Assembly: GCA_910583795.1 (NCBI GenBank)
Contig: CAJTZQ010000004.1
Location: 24,341-86,616, forward strand
Direction of reading: 5' to 3'
Length of the DNA: 62,276 nucleotides
Source: an uncultured Muribaculaceae bacterium
GTDB taxonomy: Bacteria > Bacteroidota > Bacteroidia > Bacteroidales > Muribaculaceae
The stretch's first letter is position 1; every line of letters starts with the position of its first letter. Under the pieces are notes generated by a model. That model did not search any database, was not told the DNA's origin, and saw only the letters and a list, made by a program, of their open reading frames with translations. Shown here piece by piece: positions 55,338 through 62,276 of this stretch. The translations under genes were made by a program, and so were the position numbers.

Positions 55338-56840
55338 TTAGAATTTGTAAGACAGCATGAGTTGCAAGGAGTTTGAAGATGACTTTACGCTTTCGAAATA
55401 TTTGTAGTGGGAAGAACGCAGGTAGTTTGTGAACTGTATTGTACCGAAGAGCTTTTTCCATATCTTGAAGTCCGCCCTGAATTCTGTCATGTTTAGTGAT
55501 GCAACAGACGTATCTCCCTGCACATTTAATGTACGGAAATTTATTACCCTTAAATCAGTGCCGAGGCGGTATCCTTTCCATGTAAACAGGCGAAAGAAAT
55601 TATGGGATAAGGAAATTGCCAACTTGTCTTTACCAAACACAAGATTGAACCCTCCCTTAAGGGAATAACCGGATGCCCAGTTATAGTTACGTTCGTCTGT
55701 CTGATAATGGTCAGACAGTATGGAACCGAGTGCGACCACATTCGCATGTGCGAAAAAATCATACGTCCAATGGTGCCGTTCTATGTCTCTGAACATGAAG
55801 CCTACACCCACGGATGCAGGAATTCCGAGTTTATAGGGCACTTTTTCGATATTGTCGATTGTGTCGCTGTCATAAAAATCAAAATGCTGATAAAGTCCGA
55901 TACTTCCTTTCGACCTATAATTGTCGAAGATTTCACGGGCGAGCAGTCTTCCTTTTATTTCTATCTGTGTCAACAATGGCTGGGTCTTCAACATCTGAAG
56001 TTCTGCCTTGATTGTGAAATAATCATAAGGTTTTGTGGATTTCACTTCAAAACGGTCGCCATATTCGGCATCAATTTGCACTGCCGCCCCTTGATGAAGC
56101 TCCTTGAAGTGACTGTTGTATAGGAGCGCTTTATATCCCGCCGATACTCTTATCGCGAAATTAGGGGTTCCGAAGAGTCTGCCTCGAGTGGGTCTTACCT
56201 TCCAGGCATCCCCGGTGATAAGACGGTTTATTCCTCTAATTGGTGAAAGAATAAACGAAACCAATTCACGTTCAAATCTGGCTCCGCCGGTAAGTCTGTC
56301 GTCAAGCACCGCGTCTGATGCCCGGAATAATACCTCACCGATCGCCGCCCCGCCGATAGGGGTCGCGATTATGTCGTTGGTGGAGGGGTATTCGCATTCC
56401 ATAAACATCTCCCACATGCCGCTTCCCGCAATAGCAAAAAGTTCAGATTGCCAGAAATTGAAGCCGTTTGCACGACCAGCATTGAAATACAGGTTTCCGT
56501 TATAAGGATGAAGAAACGTATTTGTGCCAAGCTTATCGTTATCCCAGATAAAACCGTGCTTGAAATTTTCTTTAATGGAGTTTAATGAAATATATGCAAA
56601 ATCTCCACGCTGCACATATCTGTCGAATGCCCATAGCCCGAGGTTGAAGCCGACCACCTCTCCGGCTGCTCTCCAGAAGTGTCGCTTCGTCATTCTTTCC
56701 ACGTCTATTGAGTCGGGAGGTGTGAGTTTCGTTGTATAAAATGATATCGGAATCTGAGCTACAGACGCCATGCAAGTCATGATTAATGTCATGACAACAG
56801 ATAAAAAGCGTGGTTTTAAAGATTTCGATTTATAGCACAT
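55338..56840 (-). CDS. DUF3943 domain protein, probable outer-membrane beta-barrel
   Basis: A 500-residue exported protein. A signal peptide is visible (LSVVMTLIMTCMASVAQ). The conserved DUF3943 region with FWRAAGEVVGFNLGLWAFDRY and FKHGFIWDNDKLGTNTFLHP spans about residues 50-200. Alternating beta strands follow, ending in LMLSYKF with a terminal Phe, as in outer-membrane barrels. The function is unknown. The frame is open to 56885; I chose the Met at 56840 because it starts the basic/hydrophobic signal. In the inferred pre-inversion order it would lie downstream of the phosphohexomutase gene. Confidence 0.8.
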   Translation of the reverse strand: MCYKSKSLKPRFLSVVMTLIMTCMASVAQIPISFYTTKLTPPDSIDVERMTKRHFWRAAGEVVGFNLGLWAFDRYVQRGDFAYISLNSIKENFKHGFIWDNDKLGTNTFLHPYNGNLYFNAGRANGFNFWQSELFAIAGSGMWEMFMECEYPSTNDIIATPIGGAAIGEVLFRASDAVLDDRLTGGARFERELVSFILSPIRGINRLITGDAWKVRPTRGRLFGTPNFAIRVSAGYKALLYNSHFKELHQGAAVQIDAEYGDRFEVKSTKPYDYFTIKAELQMLKTQPLLTQIEIKGRLLAREIFDNYRSKGSIGLYQHFDFYDSDTIDNIEKVPYKLGIPASVGVGFMFRDIERHHWTYDFFAHANVVALGSILSDHYQTDERNYNWASGYSLKGGFNLVFGKDKLAISLSHNFFRLFTWKGYRLGTDLRVINFRTLNVQGDTSVASLNMTEFRADFKIWKKLFGTIQFTNYLRSSHYKYFESVKSSSNSLQLMLSYKF

Positions 56841-56946
56841 CTTATTGTTACAATTGTTTAATCCCCGACCCAACATTACACACAAGGCATATTATTGAGG
56901 AACAAGGATTATATGGCCTCAATATGGATGCCTATAAAACAAAGAA

Positions 56947-56976
56947 AACCCGACTATGGTTGTGCATAGTCGGGTT
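56947..56976 (-). terminator. Orphan terminator beside element copy D
   Basis: AACCCGACTATG pairs perfectly with CATAGTCGGGTT around a six-base loop. Only on the minus strand does a T-rich tract follow, so it would stop transcripts coming from the right. No minus-strand gene lies there: the element and a + strand susC fragment do. Flipping the 24302-56978 segment would place it just behind the phosphohexomutase gene in the correct orientation. Confidence 0.8.
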
Positions 56977-56978
56977 AA

Positions 56979-57139
56979 GAAACTGTTTAAAATTTATTTT
57001 GTCTTGTCATTGAGGTCTTTGTCGGCATCTTTATGATATTTATTCAGTCATTATGGAACCCCATAACTCCTTCATAAATATCAAAAATCTGCTCGACAAA
57101 TCCTCTCAATTCCTTCGACAAATAAATTTAAAAAGTTTC
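56979..57139 (-). repeat. 161-bp hairpin element, copy D (right inversion boundary)
   Basis: A full-length copy in inverted orientation relative to B and C, flanked by TAA on each side (56976-56978, 57140-57142). One end differs slightly (AAAAAGTTTC instead of AAACAGTTTC). It lies between the orphan terminator and the 3' half of the split susC. Confidence 0.93.
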
Positions 57140-58465
57140 TAAGAAAAGTATTATGCTTCGGCTTCTTACCGACGTGATGCATCTTCCCGTTTTGCAAAAG
57201 CTCACCGCTGGGGTAATTTCTGGAGCGCAGGCGCTGCCTGGGTGATTTCCAAAGAGGATTTTATGGACAACACAAAAAATTGGCTGGACTATTTAAAGCT
57301 GAAATTCTCTATCGGGCAACAAGGTAATGACAATACCAGCAACTATGCATATACCGACATGTATACTTTGCAGATTGCAAGCCCTACCCAAATGTCTCCT
57401 GTATTCAACAAAGGTTTCGGTAACCCAGACCTTACTTGGGAAACCACAACAAACCTCAATGTCGGTCTTGAATTCGGTCTATTCAACAACCGCCTAAACG
57501 GCTCGATAGATTTCTACAACAAAAACACCAGCAATCTTTTGTTCTGGCTGTCTGTGCCTGAATCAACAGGTGCACGCGGTTACTACGGAAATATGGGCAC
57601 AATTCGTAACACCGGTGTGGAATTGACACTGTCAGGCTCTCCAATAAAAACCAAGGATTACGAATGGTATCTTTCCGCAAATCTTTCCCACAATAAATCA
57701 AAAATCGTAAGCCTTCCATATGAAAAGACCAAAGTGAATGGCGGTTTTTACGAATCTCCATACTGGTATACCGAGGGAGGCGACATGATGAATTACATGA
57801 CCCTCGCTTTTGCCGGACTTAACGATAAAGGTGAATCATTATATTATTATGACCCCGCTCTTATAGAAGAAGGAGGGCAAATGACCACATCAAGACCGGG
57901 AACTCTTAAATCTAAAGAATATGTCACGACCAATGCAGGCGAGGCATCCCGCTATCTTGCCGGTTCTGTACTTCCTACTGTTTATGGAGGATTCAGCACA
58001 ACTGTCCGCGTGAAATGGTTTGATATAACCGCCACATTCGATTACCAGATCGGAGGAAAGGTATACGATTCCAGATATTCCTCACTTATGGGTCCCACCA
58101 CATCTCTTGACGGCACAGGTGCAGGCTCAAACTTCCATAAGGATTATATCAAGTCATGGAGCCCGGACAACACATCTTCAAATATTCCACGTTGGCAAGT
58201 CGGTGATACCAACGGCAATCAGGCATGCGACCGTTATCTCACAAATGCCGGATATCTCAACTTCCAATCTTTTACAATCGGCTTCACTTTCCCCAAATTC
58301 TGGAAAGAAATTGAAAAGTTGCGTATCTATTGTGCAGGTGAAAATCTGTGTTTCTGGTCAGCACGCAAAGGTCTTGACCCACGCTACTCTTTCTCCGGCA
58401 ACACTTCTGTAGGCACATATTCTCCTATGCGTACTGTCTCAGGAGGTGTGGAAGTCACATTCTAA
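57140..58465 (+). pseudogene. 3' half of the split susC gene
   Basis: Directly after element copy D the frame reads stop, then EKYYASASYRRDASSRFAKA, HRWGNFWSAGAAWVISKEDF and on to the SusC C-terminus SGGVEVTF. It lacks signal, plug and the first half of the barrel. This continues exactly where the 5' half at 24302-26215 stops (SAQYNF), as in intact SusC, where YN(Y/F) DQ KYF is followed by RRD-SSRF. The joint falls in frame, give or take one residue. Its partner susD follows after 33 bases but now lacks an obvious promoter. Confidence 0.9.
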
Positions 58466-58498
58466 ACATTATTTTGATTAATAACTTAGAATTATAAG

Positions 58499-60175
58499 AT
58501 GAAAAAATTAATATTATATATAACAGGGATTTCGGCTCTAATTCTCCCGACATCCTGCATACAGGAGTTTGAACCTCAAGGTGGCTCCGTGTCATCTGAT
58601 CAGGCAGCCAACGCTCCGGGATCTTATGACAATTTCGTCAGTTCGCTGACATCGGCAATATCCGGAAAATTCACATTCTCCGGCTCCAATTATCAGCAGC
58701 CAAACGACTTCGGATATACCGGATTCTACCTCATCCGAGATGTCATGGGGCAAGACATGGTCGCAGTCAACAACAACTGGTTTTCCACATGGTATCAGTG
58801 TGGCGTAGGACTGGCGCCGATATATCTTAATTGTCAGCAACCCTGGACATATTATTATTCGGAAATATATGCATGCAACACTGTGCTCAAACTCGCCGGG
58901 GAAAATCCTGATGAAAATAAAATCACCGGGGCAGGGATAGCTCATTGCATGAGAGCAATGTGTTACCTTGAACTCGCCCAAATGTATGCTCCGAAACCTT
59001 ACGCGGCAGACAAATCAGCTCTCACGGTGCCTATAATTCCGGAAAATCTCAATCTTTCGGAAGCTACTGAAAATCCACGTGTCTCAAATGAAGAGATGTA
59101 TAAATATATTCTCGACAACCTTGACATGGCGGAAGAGCAGCTTAAAGACTATGTCAGACCGGATAAAACAACTCCTGACGTATCAGTAGTATACGGTTAT
59201 AAAGCAAGAACTTACCTTCTTATGGAAGATTGGGTAAACGCTGAAAAATATGCGAAACTCGCTCAAGAAGGATATTCTATAATGACAGCTGAACAATATA
59301 CTGACCGTGTCAATGGTTTCAACAACGCCAACTACACAAACTCATGGATGTTGACTTGCGGATTTAAAAGCGATGACCCATGCATCACCTATAATGACGG
59401 TGACAGCTCCTGGGGAACTTGGATGATCTGTGAATTCCCTTCCGGAAGCGATGGACTTGGATACCTCAACAGTTATGGAGGCGCCAATCTTATCGACCGA
59501 CATCTCTATGAAACCATCCCTGCCACAGATGCCCGCAAAAAATGTTATATAGATTTTGCTCTTGATGAGCTCGATCCTGTGGAAGACAAGGAAGAGATAA
59601 TTGAAGCCCTCAAGGCATATTCCGATGTCCCCGAAAATGTCTACGGCACAGGCCTCTGTCAGGATCAATTCGGTGGTATTCCAATGAAATTCCGTTCAGC
59701 TAACGGTAACCACACAACCAACCAAGTAGGTTATTGTGTCGATCTGCCAATGATGCGCGTTGAGGAAATGATCCTAATCGAAGCTGAGGCTGCGGGAATG
59801 CAAAATGAATCTAAAGGAATCCAAATATTGACAGATTTTGCAAAAACCAGAGACCCGGAATATGTCTATGGTTCGCATAACGAAGCATACAATAATTTCT
59901 CAACTCCGGCATTACGAAACGAAATCTGGTGGCAACGAAGAGTGGAATTCTGGGGCGAAGGTCTCGCAACATTCGATATCAAACGCCTGCAGAAAGGTAT
60001 TATCCGCAGTTATCCAGGCACTAACCATGTAGCCGGCTATCGCTGGAACACTGATCAACCTGCAGATTGGATGACTCTTTGTATTATTCAGACTGAAAGC
60101 AACTACAATGGTGGTATAATCAATAACCCTACCCCAATCGCACCTACAGGAGATTCTCCTGAACACACATGGTAA
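58499..60175 (+). CDS. SusD/RagB-type surface lipoprotein
   Basis: A 558-residue SusD-like protein. The lipoprotein signal ends at PTSC (residue 20). It has typical helical repeats (GIAHCMRAMCYLELAQMYAP), the motif VPIIPENLN, and the C-terminal QRRVEFWGEGLATFDIKRL. It is the partner of the split susC, 33 bases upstream. Because the promoter and 5' half of that susC are now 33 kb away, expression in this arrangement is uncertain. Confidence 0.94.
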   Translation: MKKLILYITGISALILPTSCIQEFEPQGGSVSSDQAANAPGSYDNFVSSLTSAISGKFTFSGSNYQQPNDFGYTGFYLIRDVMGQDMVAVNNNWFSTWYQCGVGLAPIYLNCQQPWTYYYSEIYACNTVLKLAGENPDENKITGAGIAHCMRAMCYLELAQMYAPKPYAADKSALTVPIIPENLNLSEATENPRVSNEEMYKYILDNLDMAEEQLKDYVRPDKTTPDVSVVYGYKARTYLLMEDWVNAEKYAKLAQEGYSIMTAEQYTDRVNGFNNANYTNSWMLTCGFKSDDPCITYNDGDSSWGTWMICEFPSGSDGLGYLNSYGGANLIDRHLYETIPATDARKKCYIDFALDELDPVEDKEEIIEALKAYSDVPENVYGTGLCQDQFGGIPMKFRSANGNHTTNQVGYCVDLPMMRVEEMILIEAEAAGMQNESKGIQILTDFAKTRDPEYVYGSHNEAYNNFSTPALRNEIWWQRRVEFWGEGLATFDIKRLQKGIIRSYPGTNHVAGYRWNTDQPADWMTLCIIQTESNYNGGIINNPTPIAPTGDSPEHTW

Positions 60176-60199
60176 TTCTAACAGATAAATTGCAAAAAA

Positions 60200-61060
60200 A
60201 TGAAAAAATATATTTATGCAATCGCCGCTCTGCCGATGCTTGCACTCTGGTCATGTAAAGCAGATGAAGGCACTGAACCGGGACATGATTCCACCCCTGC
60301 TGTGACGGTATACACCTACACTCCGGCGGACGCGGACTTAAATCCGGACAATGACGTGACCGTAAGGTTTGCTACAAACAGTGCAACATCTGAAGTGTAT
60401 TATATGTATCAACTCACTTCAGAGGTAGAAAAGGAAATAAATACAAATGGAGAAGCCGCCTATATTGAAAAGGTGATTTCCAACGGTGAAAAAATAAGTG
60501 TCAACGGGGCATCAAGTGTGGACATTGATCTCATTGACCTCCACGGAACCAATACGATCAGTGCGGTTGCCGTAGGCAAAAATGGCAAATCTATTGGCAA
60601 AGCATCTTTCACCGGTCTTGACTGGGAACAAAAGAAACTCGGTACTTTCTATGTGCAGCAAGCCTTTATCGGGGTTAAAGAGACAGAATGTGCTCTTGAA
60701 ATCTGCACAACCAACAATTCCCTATATCGTCTGAGAGATGTCTTCGGCACAGGATACTCGATGAAGATGCAGCTGCTCGATGTGCAAGGGGAAGACGAAG
60801 ACGGAGTGTACACACTCTTTAGAGTCCCCGCCTCCAACACTCCATGGCAAGTAAAGCTTTCATCTGGAGCAATCTGTGACGTGTTTGTAGAAGATATCGG
60901 CTATTGGCAAGGAAATGCTTCATTTGTAACCGGCGTTTCTGGTTATGAAAACGGTTTCTACGAAGACGGCTCAGCATTCTTCCGGCTTGCATGGATGGCC
61001 GATGGCGTAGGATGCGTTTCCTACACGTCACCAAGCTTCTTCATCCCATACGAAGACTAA
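60200..61060 (+). CDS. Surface lipoprotein downstream of susD, unknown function
   Basis: A 286-residue lipoprotein with signal ending at LWSC (residue 19). The body seems all-beta, beginning with an immunoglobulin-like repeat (VYTYTPADADLNPDNDVTVRF). It has no recognised catalytic motif. Its position, 24 bases after susD and before a terminator, is that of SusE/SusF-like glycan-binding accessory proteins, but sequence similarity to them cannot be claimed by eye. Confidence 0.75.
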   Translation: MKKYIYAIAALPMLALWSCKADEGTEPGHDSTPAVTVYTYTPADADLNPDNDVTVRFATNSATSEVYYMYQLTSEVEKEINTNGEAAYIEKVISNGEKISVNGASSVDIDLIDLHGTNTISAVAVGKNGKSIGKASFTGLDWEQKKLGTFYVQQAFIGVKETECALEICTTNNSLYRLRDVFGTGYSMKMQLLDVQGEDEDGVYTLFRVPASNTPWQVKLSSGAICDVFVEDIGYWQGNASFVTGVSGYENGFYEDGSAFFRLAWMADGVGCVSYTSPSFFIPYED

Positions 61061-61089
61061 AAAATCATTATCTTTTAGATTCATTAGAA

Positions 61090-61132
61090 AAAAAGGAGAC
61101 AGTCTTTTTCGATAGACTGTCTCCTTTTTATT
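61090..61132. terminator. Terminator of the split susC-susD-lipoprotein operon
   Basis: AAAAAGGAGACAGTCT pairs with AGACTGTCTCCTTTTT across an eight-base loop, with T residues following. It is 30 bases after the lipoprotein stop codon. Confidence 0.88.
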
Positions 61133-61200
61133 GAAATTATTAAAAATACATCCAATTTAAACTGCCTATATTCGTAATTTATGGATGAAGAGAATGGATG

Positions 61201-61232
61201 TTTGCGTGAGTCAAAGTTTTTTTGTAACTTTG
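61201..61232 (+). promoter_or_regulatory. Bacteroidetes-type promoter for rpmE
   Basis: TTTG at 61201-61204 is followed after exactly 20 bases by TAACTTTG at 61225-61232, a full match to the consensus. Transcription should start near 61239 and give a leader of about 63 bases. Confidence 0.8.
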
Positions 61233-61239
61233 CAAGCCA

Positions 61240-61273
61240 ATTGACGGGATCGCGACCTGTCAAGCCAATTAAA
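61240..61273 (+). promoter_or_regulatory. Structured leader of the rpmE mRNA
   Basis: TTGACGGG pairs with CCTGTCAA (one G-U pair) around an eight-base loop, and the flanking CCAATT is repeated as GCCAATT on the other side. The hairpin begins right at the predicted RNA 5' end. Leaders that let L31 regulate its own mRNA are known in other phyla, so an autoregulatory role is plausible. Confidence 0.5.
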
Positions 61274-61301
61274 ACAATACTTTAAACTGCAGAAAATTAG
61301 T

Positions 61302-61556
61302 ATGAAAGCTAAAATTCATCCCGAAAACTACCGTGAGGTTGTTTTCAAAGACATGTCGAACGACGAAACCTTCATCACTCGTTCTACTGTGGCAACTCGT
61401 GAGACTATCGAGATTGACGGCAAAGAGTATCCTCTTGTAAAGCTTGAAATCACTTCTTCATCTCACCCATTCTTTACCGGCAAACAGAAACTCGTCGATA
61501 CAGCTGGTCGTGTGGACAAATTCCGCAGCCGCTACGGCAACCGTGCAAAGAAGTAA
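61302..61556 (+). CDS. rpmE2: 50S ribosomal protein L31, type B
   Basis: An 84-residue ribosomal protein with the family core VKLEITSSSHPFFTGKQ and VDTAGRVDKFRSRYG. It lacks the zinc-binding cysteines of type A L31, so it is the zinc-free type B form usual in Bacteroidetes. A strong promoter and structured leader precede it, and a strong terminator follows. Confidence 0.97.
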   Translation: MKAKIHPENYREVVFKDMSNDETFITRSTVATRETIEIDGKEYPLVKLEITSSSHPFFTGKQKLVDTAGRVDKFRSRYGNRAKK

Positions 61557-61576
61557 TTGCCACTCGGCAAAAGGCA

Positions 61577-61617
61577 AAAGCGCCGGAATCCATGACGATG
61601 GAATCCGGCGCTTTTAT
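61577..61617 (+). terminator. Terminator of rpmE
   Basis: AAAAGCGCCGGA plus TCCAT pair with ATGGA plus TCCGGCGCTTTT around a four-base loop with one unpaired base on each side, ending in T residues. Confidence 0.88.
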
Positions 61618-61619
61618 AA

Positions 61620-61745
61620 TTTTGAATTTTGAATGTTGAATTTTGAATATTTCGACTAATTCTCTATTATTTTGAATTTTAAATATTCCGATTAATTCTC
61701 TATTATTTGAATTTTGAATATTCCGACTAATTCCTTATTATTTTC
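61620..61745 (+). repeat. AT-rich tandem repeat, about 2.5 units
   Basis: A unit of roughly 45-50 bases (ATTTTGAATTTTGAATATT, CCGACTAATTC, TCTATTATT) is repeated with small changes. It lies between the rpmE terminator and the end of yqgF and has no coding potential. Confidence 0.6.
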
Positions 61746-61798
61746 ACATTTTAAATTTGACTACTCTGATCAATCCGCAATGAATTATGCATTATGAA

Positions 61799-62218
61799 TT
61801 ATATATTATGCATTGATTCAAGATAACCGGTCAGAATTATAACAGCCGCCATTTCATCTGCCCTACCCTTCTCCTGTCGCTGTTTTTTCGAGAATCCTCC
61901 CGCAAGCATCTCTCTGTGGGCAATAGAAGAAGTGAATCTCTCATCCACCATTACAATCGGCTTATCCGGCAATTCCTTCTTTAGTATGCGTAAGAACGGT
62001 TCAATGTAACGCATGCTTTCACTTGGATTACCTTGCATGTCACGAGGCTCCCCTATTATAATCTTATCCACCTGCTCTTTATTGCAATAATCTTTCAAAA
62101 ACTGCATCAAGTCACAAGTCCGCACAGTGGGCAAACCGTTGGCGCAGATCTTTAATACATCTGTCACGGCAATTCCACACCGTTTCCTTCCATAATCTAT
62201 GGCGAGTAATCTTCCCAT
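61799..62218 (-). CDS. yqgF: Holliday junction resolvase-like YqgF/RuvX, putative pre-16S rRNA nuclease
   Basis: A 139-residue RNase H-fold nuclease. The first catalytic Asp is in LAIDYGRKRCGIA (residue 8). The family motifs GEPRDMQGNPSE and VDERFTS follow, and the last acidic residue is in KGRADEMAA. Length is typical. Bacterial YqgF has been implicated in 16S rRNA 5'-end processing. An element copy starts only a few bases upstream of its start codon. Confidence 0.95.
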   Translation of the reverse strand: MGRLLAIDYGRKRCGIAVTDVLKICANGLPTVRTCDLMQFLKDYCNKEQVDKIIIGEPRDMQGNPSESMRYIEPFLRILKKELPDKPIVMVDERFTSSIAHREMLAGGFSKKQRQEKGRADEMAAVIILTGYLESMHNI

Positions 62219-62224
62219 TTATTA

Positions 62225-62276
62225 GAAACTGTTTAAAATTTATTTTGTCTTGTCATTGAGGTCTTTGCCGGCATCT
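62225..62276 (-). repeat. 161-bp hairpin element, copy E (cut by window end)
   Basis: The first 52 bases, GAAACTGTTTAAAATTT onward to GCCGGCATCT, match copy D with one difference, in the same orientation. The rest lies outside the window. It is preceded by TTA (62222-62224). Confidence 0.9.

Noticed and set aside
24138..57142. The 24-57 kb segment as an integrative element with copies C and D as attachment sites and the integrase at 40432 as its enzyme
   Set aside because: The boundary repeats are inverted, not direct, and further copies lie at 14107 and 62225. The segment contains core genes (PBP1A, def, ettA, ddh) that are not cargo of mobile elements. Inversion explains the data better.
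61620..61745. Tandem repeats as a regulatory array
   Set aside because: The units are simple AT-rich sequence of low complexity between a terminator and a convergent gene end. Slippage expansion is a sufficient explanation.

Overview
The window is chromosomal DNA from a Bacteroidales bacterium, most likely a gut member close to the Muribaculaceae. The signs are repeated SusC/SusD outer-membrane pairs, a tig-clpP-clpX-recQ block, diaminopimelate dehydrogenase, type B L31, and Bacteroidetes promoters of the form TTTG-N20-TAnnTTTG. I see no rRNA, tRNA or CRISPR array.

Left part (1-24,100) is housekeeping. It holds a membrane pyrophosphatase, a PepSY-like lipoprotein, an AgcS amino-acid:sodium symporter, and an envelope/repair operon (SurA-like lipoprotein, SurA, OstA-like protein, mutL). 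RecQ and the clpX/clpP/tig chaperone-protease block follow, then an operon yicC-gmk-nadD-DUF5063-aminopeptidase and a phosphohexomutase.

Middle part (24,140-57,140) is bounded by two inverted copies of a 161-bp hairpin element. Just inside the left copy is the 5' half of a susC gene. Just outside the right copy is the missing 3' half with its susD and a lipoprotein gene. The phosphohexomutase terminator also appears to be stranded at the right boundary. The simplest reading is that this 32.7-kb segment has been inverted between the two element copies, or joined wrongly there in assembly. Inside it lie an intact susCD pair, a 3'-truncated AAA-ATPase, a C10 cysteine protease, a sialidase, a second susD with a 5'-truncated susC, and a tyrosine recombinase. 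It also carries core genes: TRIC-like channel, AspT-family transporter, ddh, mgtC, ettA, def, PBP1A, a LuxR regulator with a hemerythrin/RIC protein and flavin reductase, an Rhs remnant and a DUF3943 protein.

Right part (57,140-62,276) holds the 3' susC half, susD, a lipoprotein, rpmE type B with a structured leader, and yqgF/ruvX. The window stops inside another copy of the 161-bp element.

Most notable: (1) the split susC with an orphan terminator, showing a 32.7-kb inversion; (2) the 161-bp hairpin (MITE-like) family with five copies or remnants; (3) divergent susC genes whose first ~54 bases form inverted repeats around the shared promoter region; (4) a 5'-truncated susC cassette next to a tyrosine recombinase; (5) a pseudo-receiver LuxR regulator with a CxxC motif beside RIC and flavin reductase genes.
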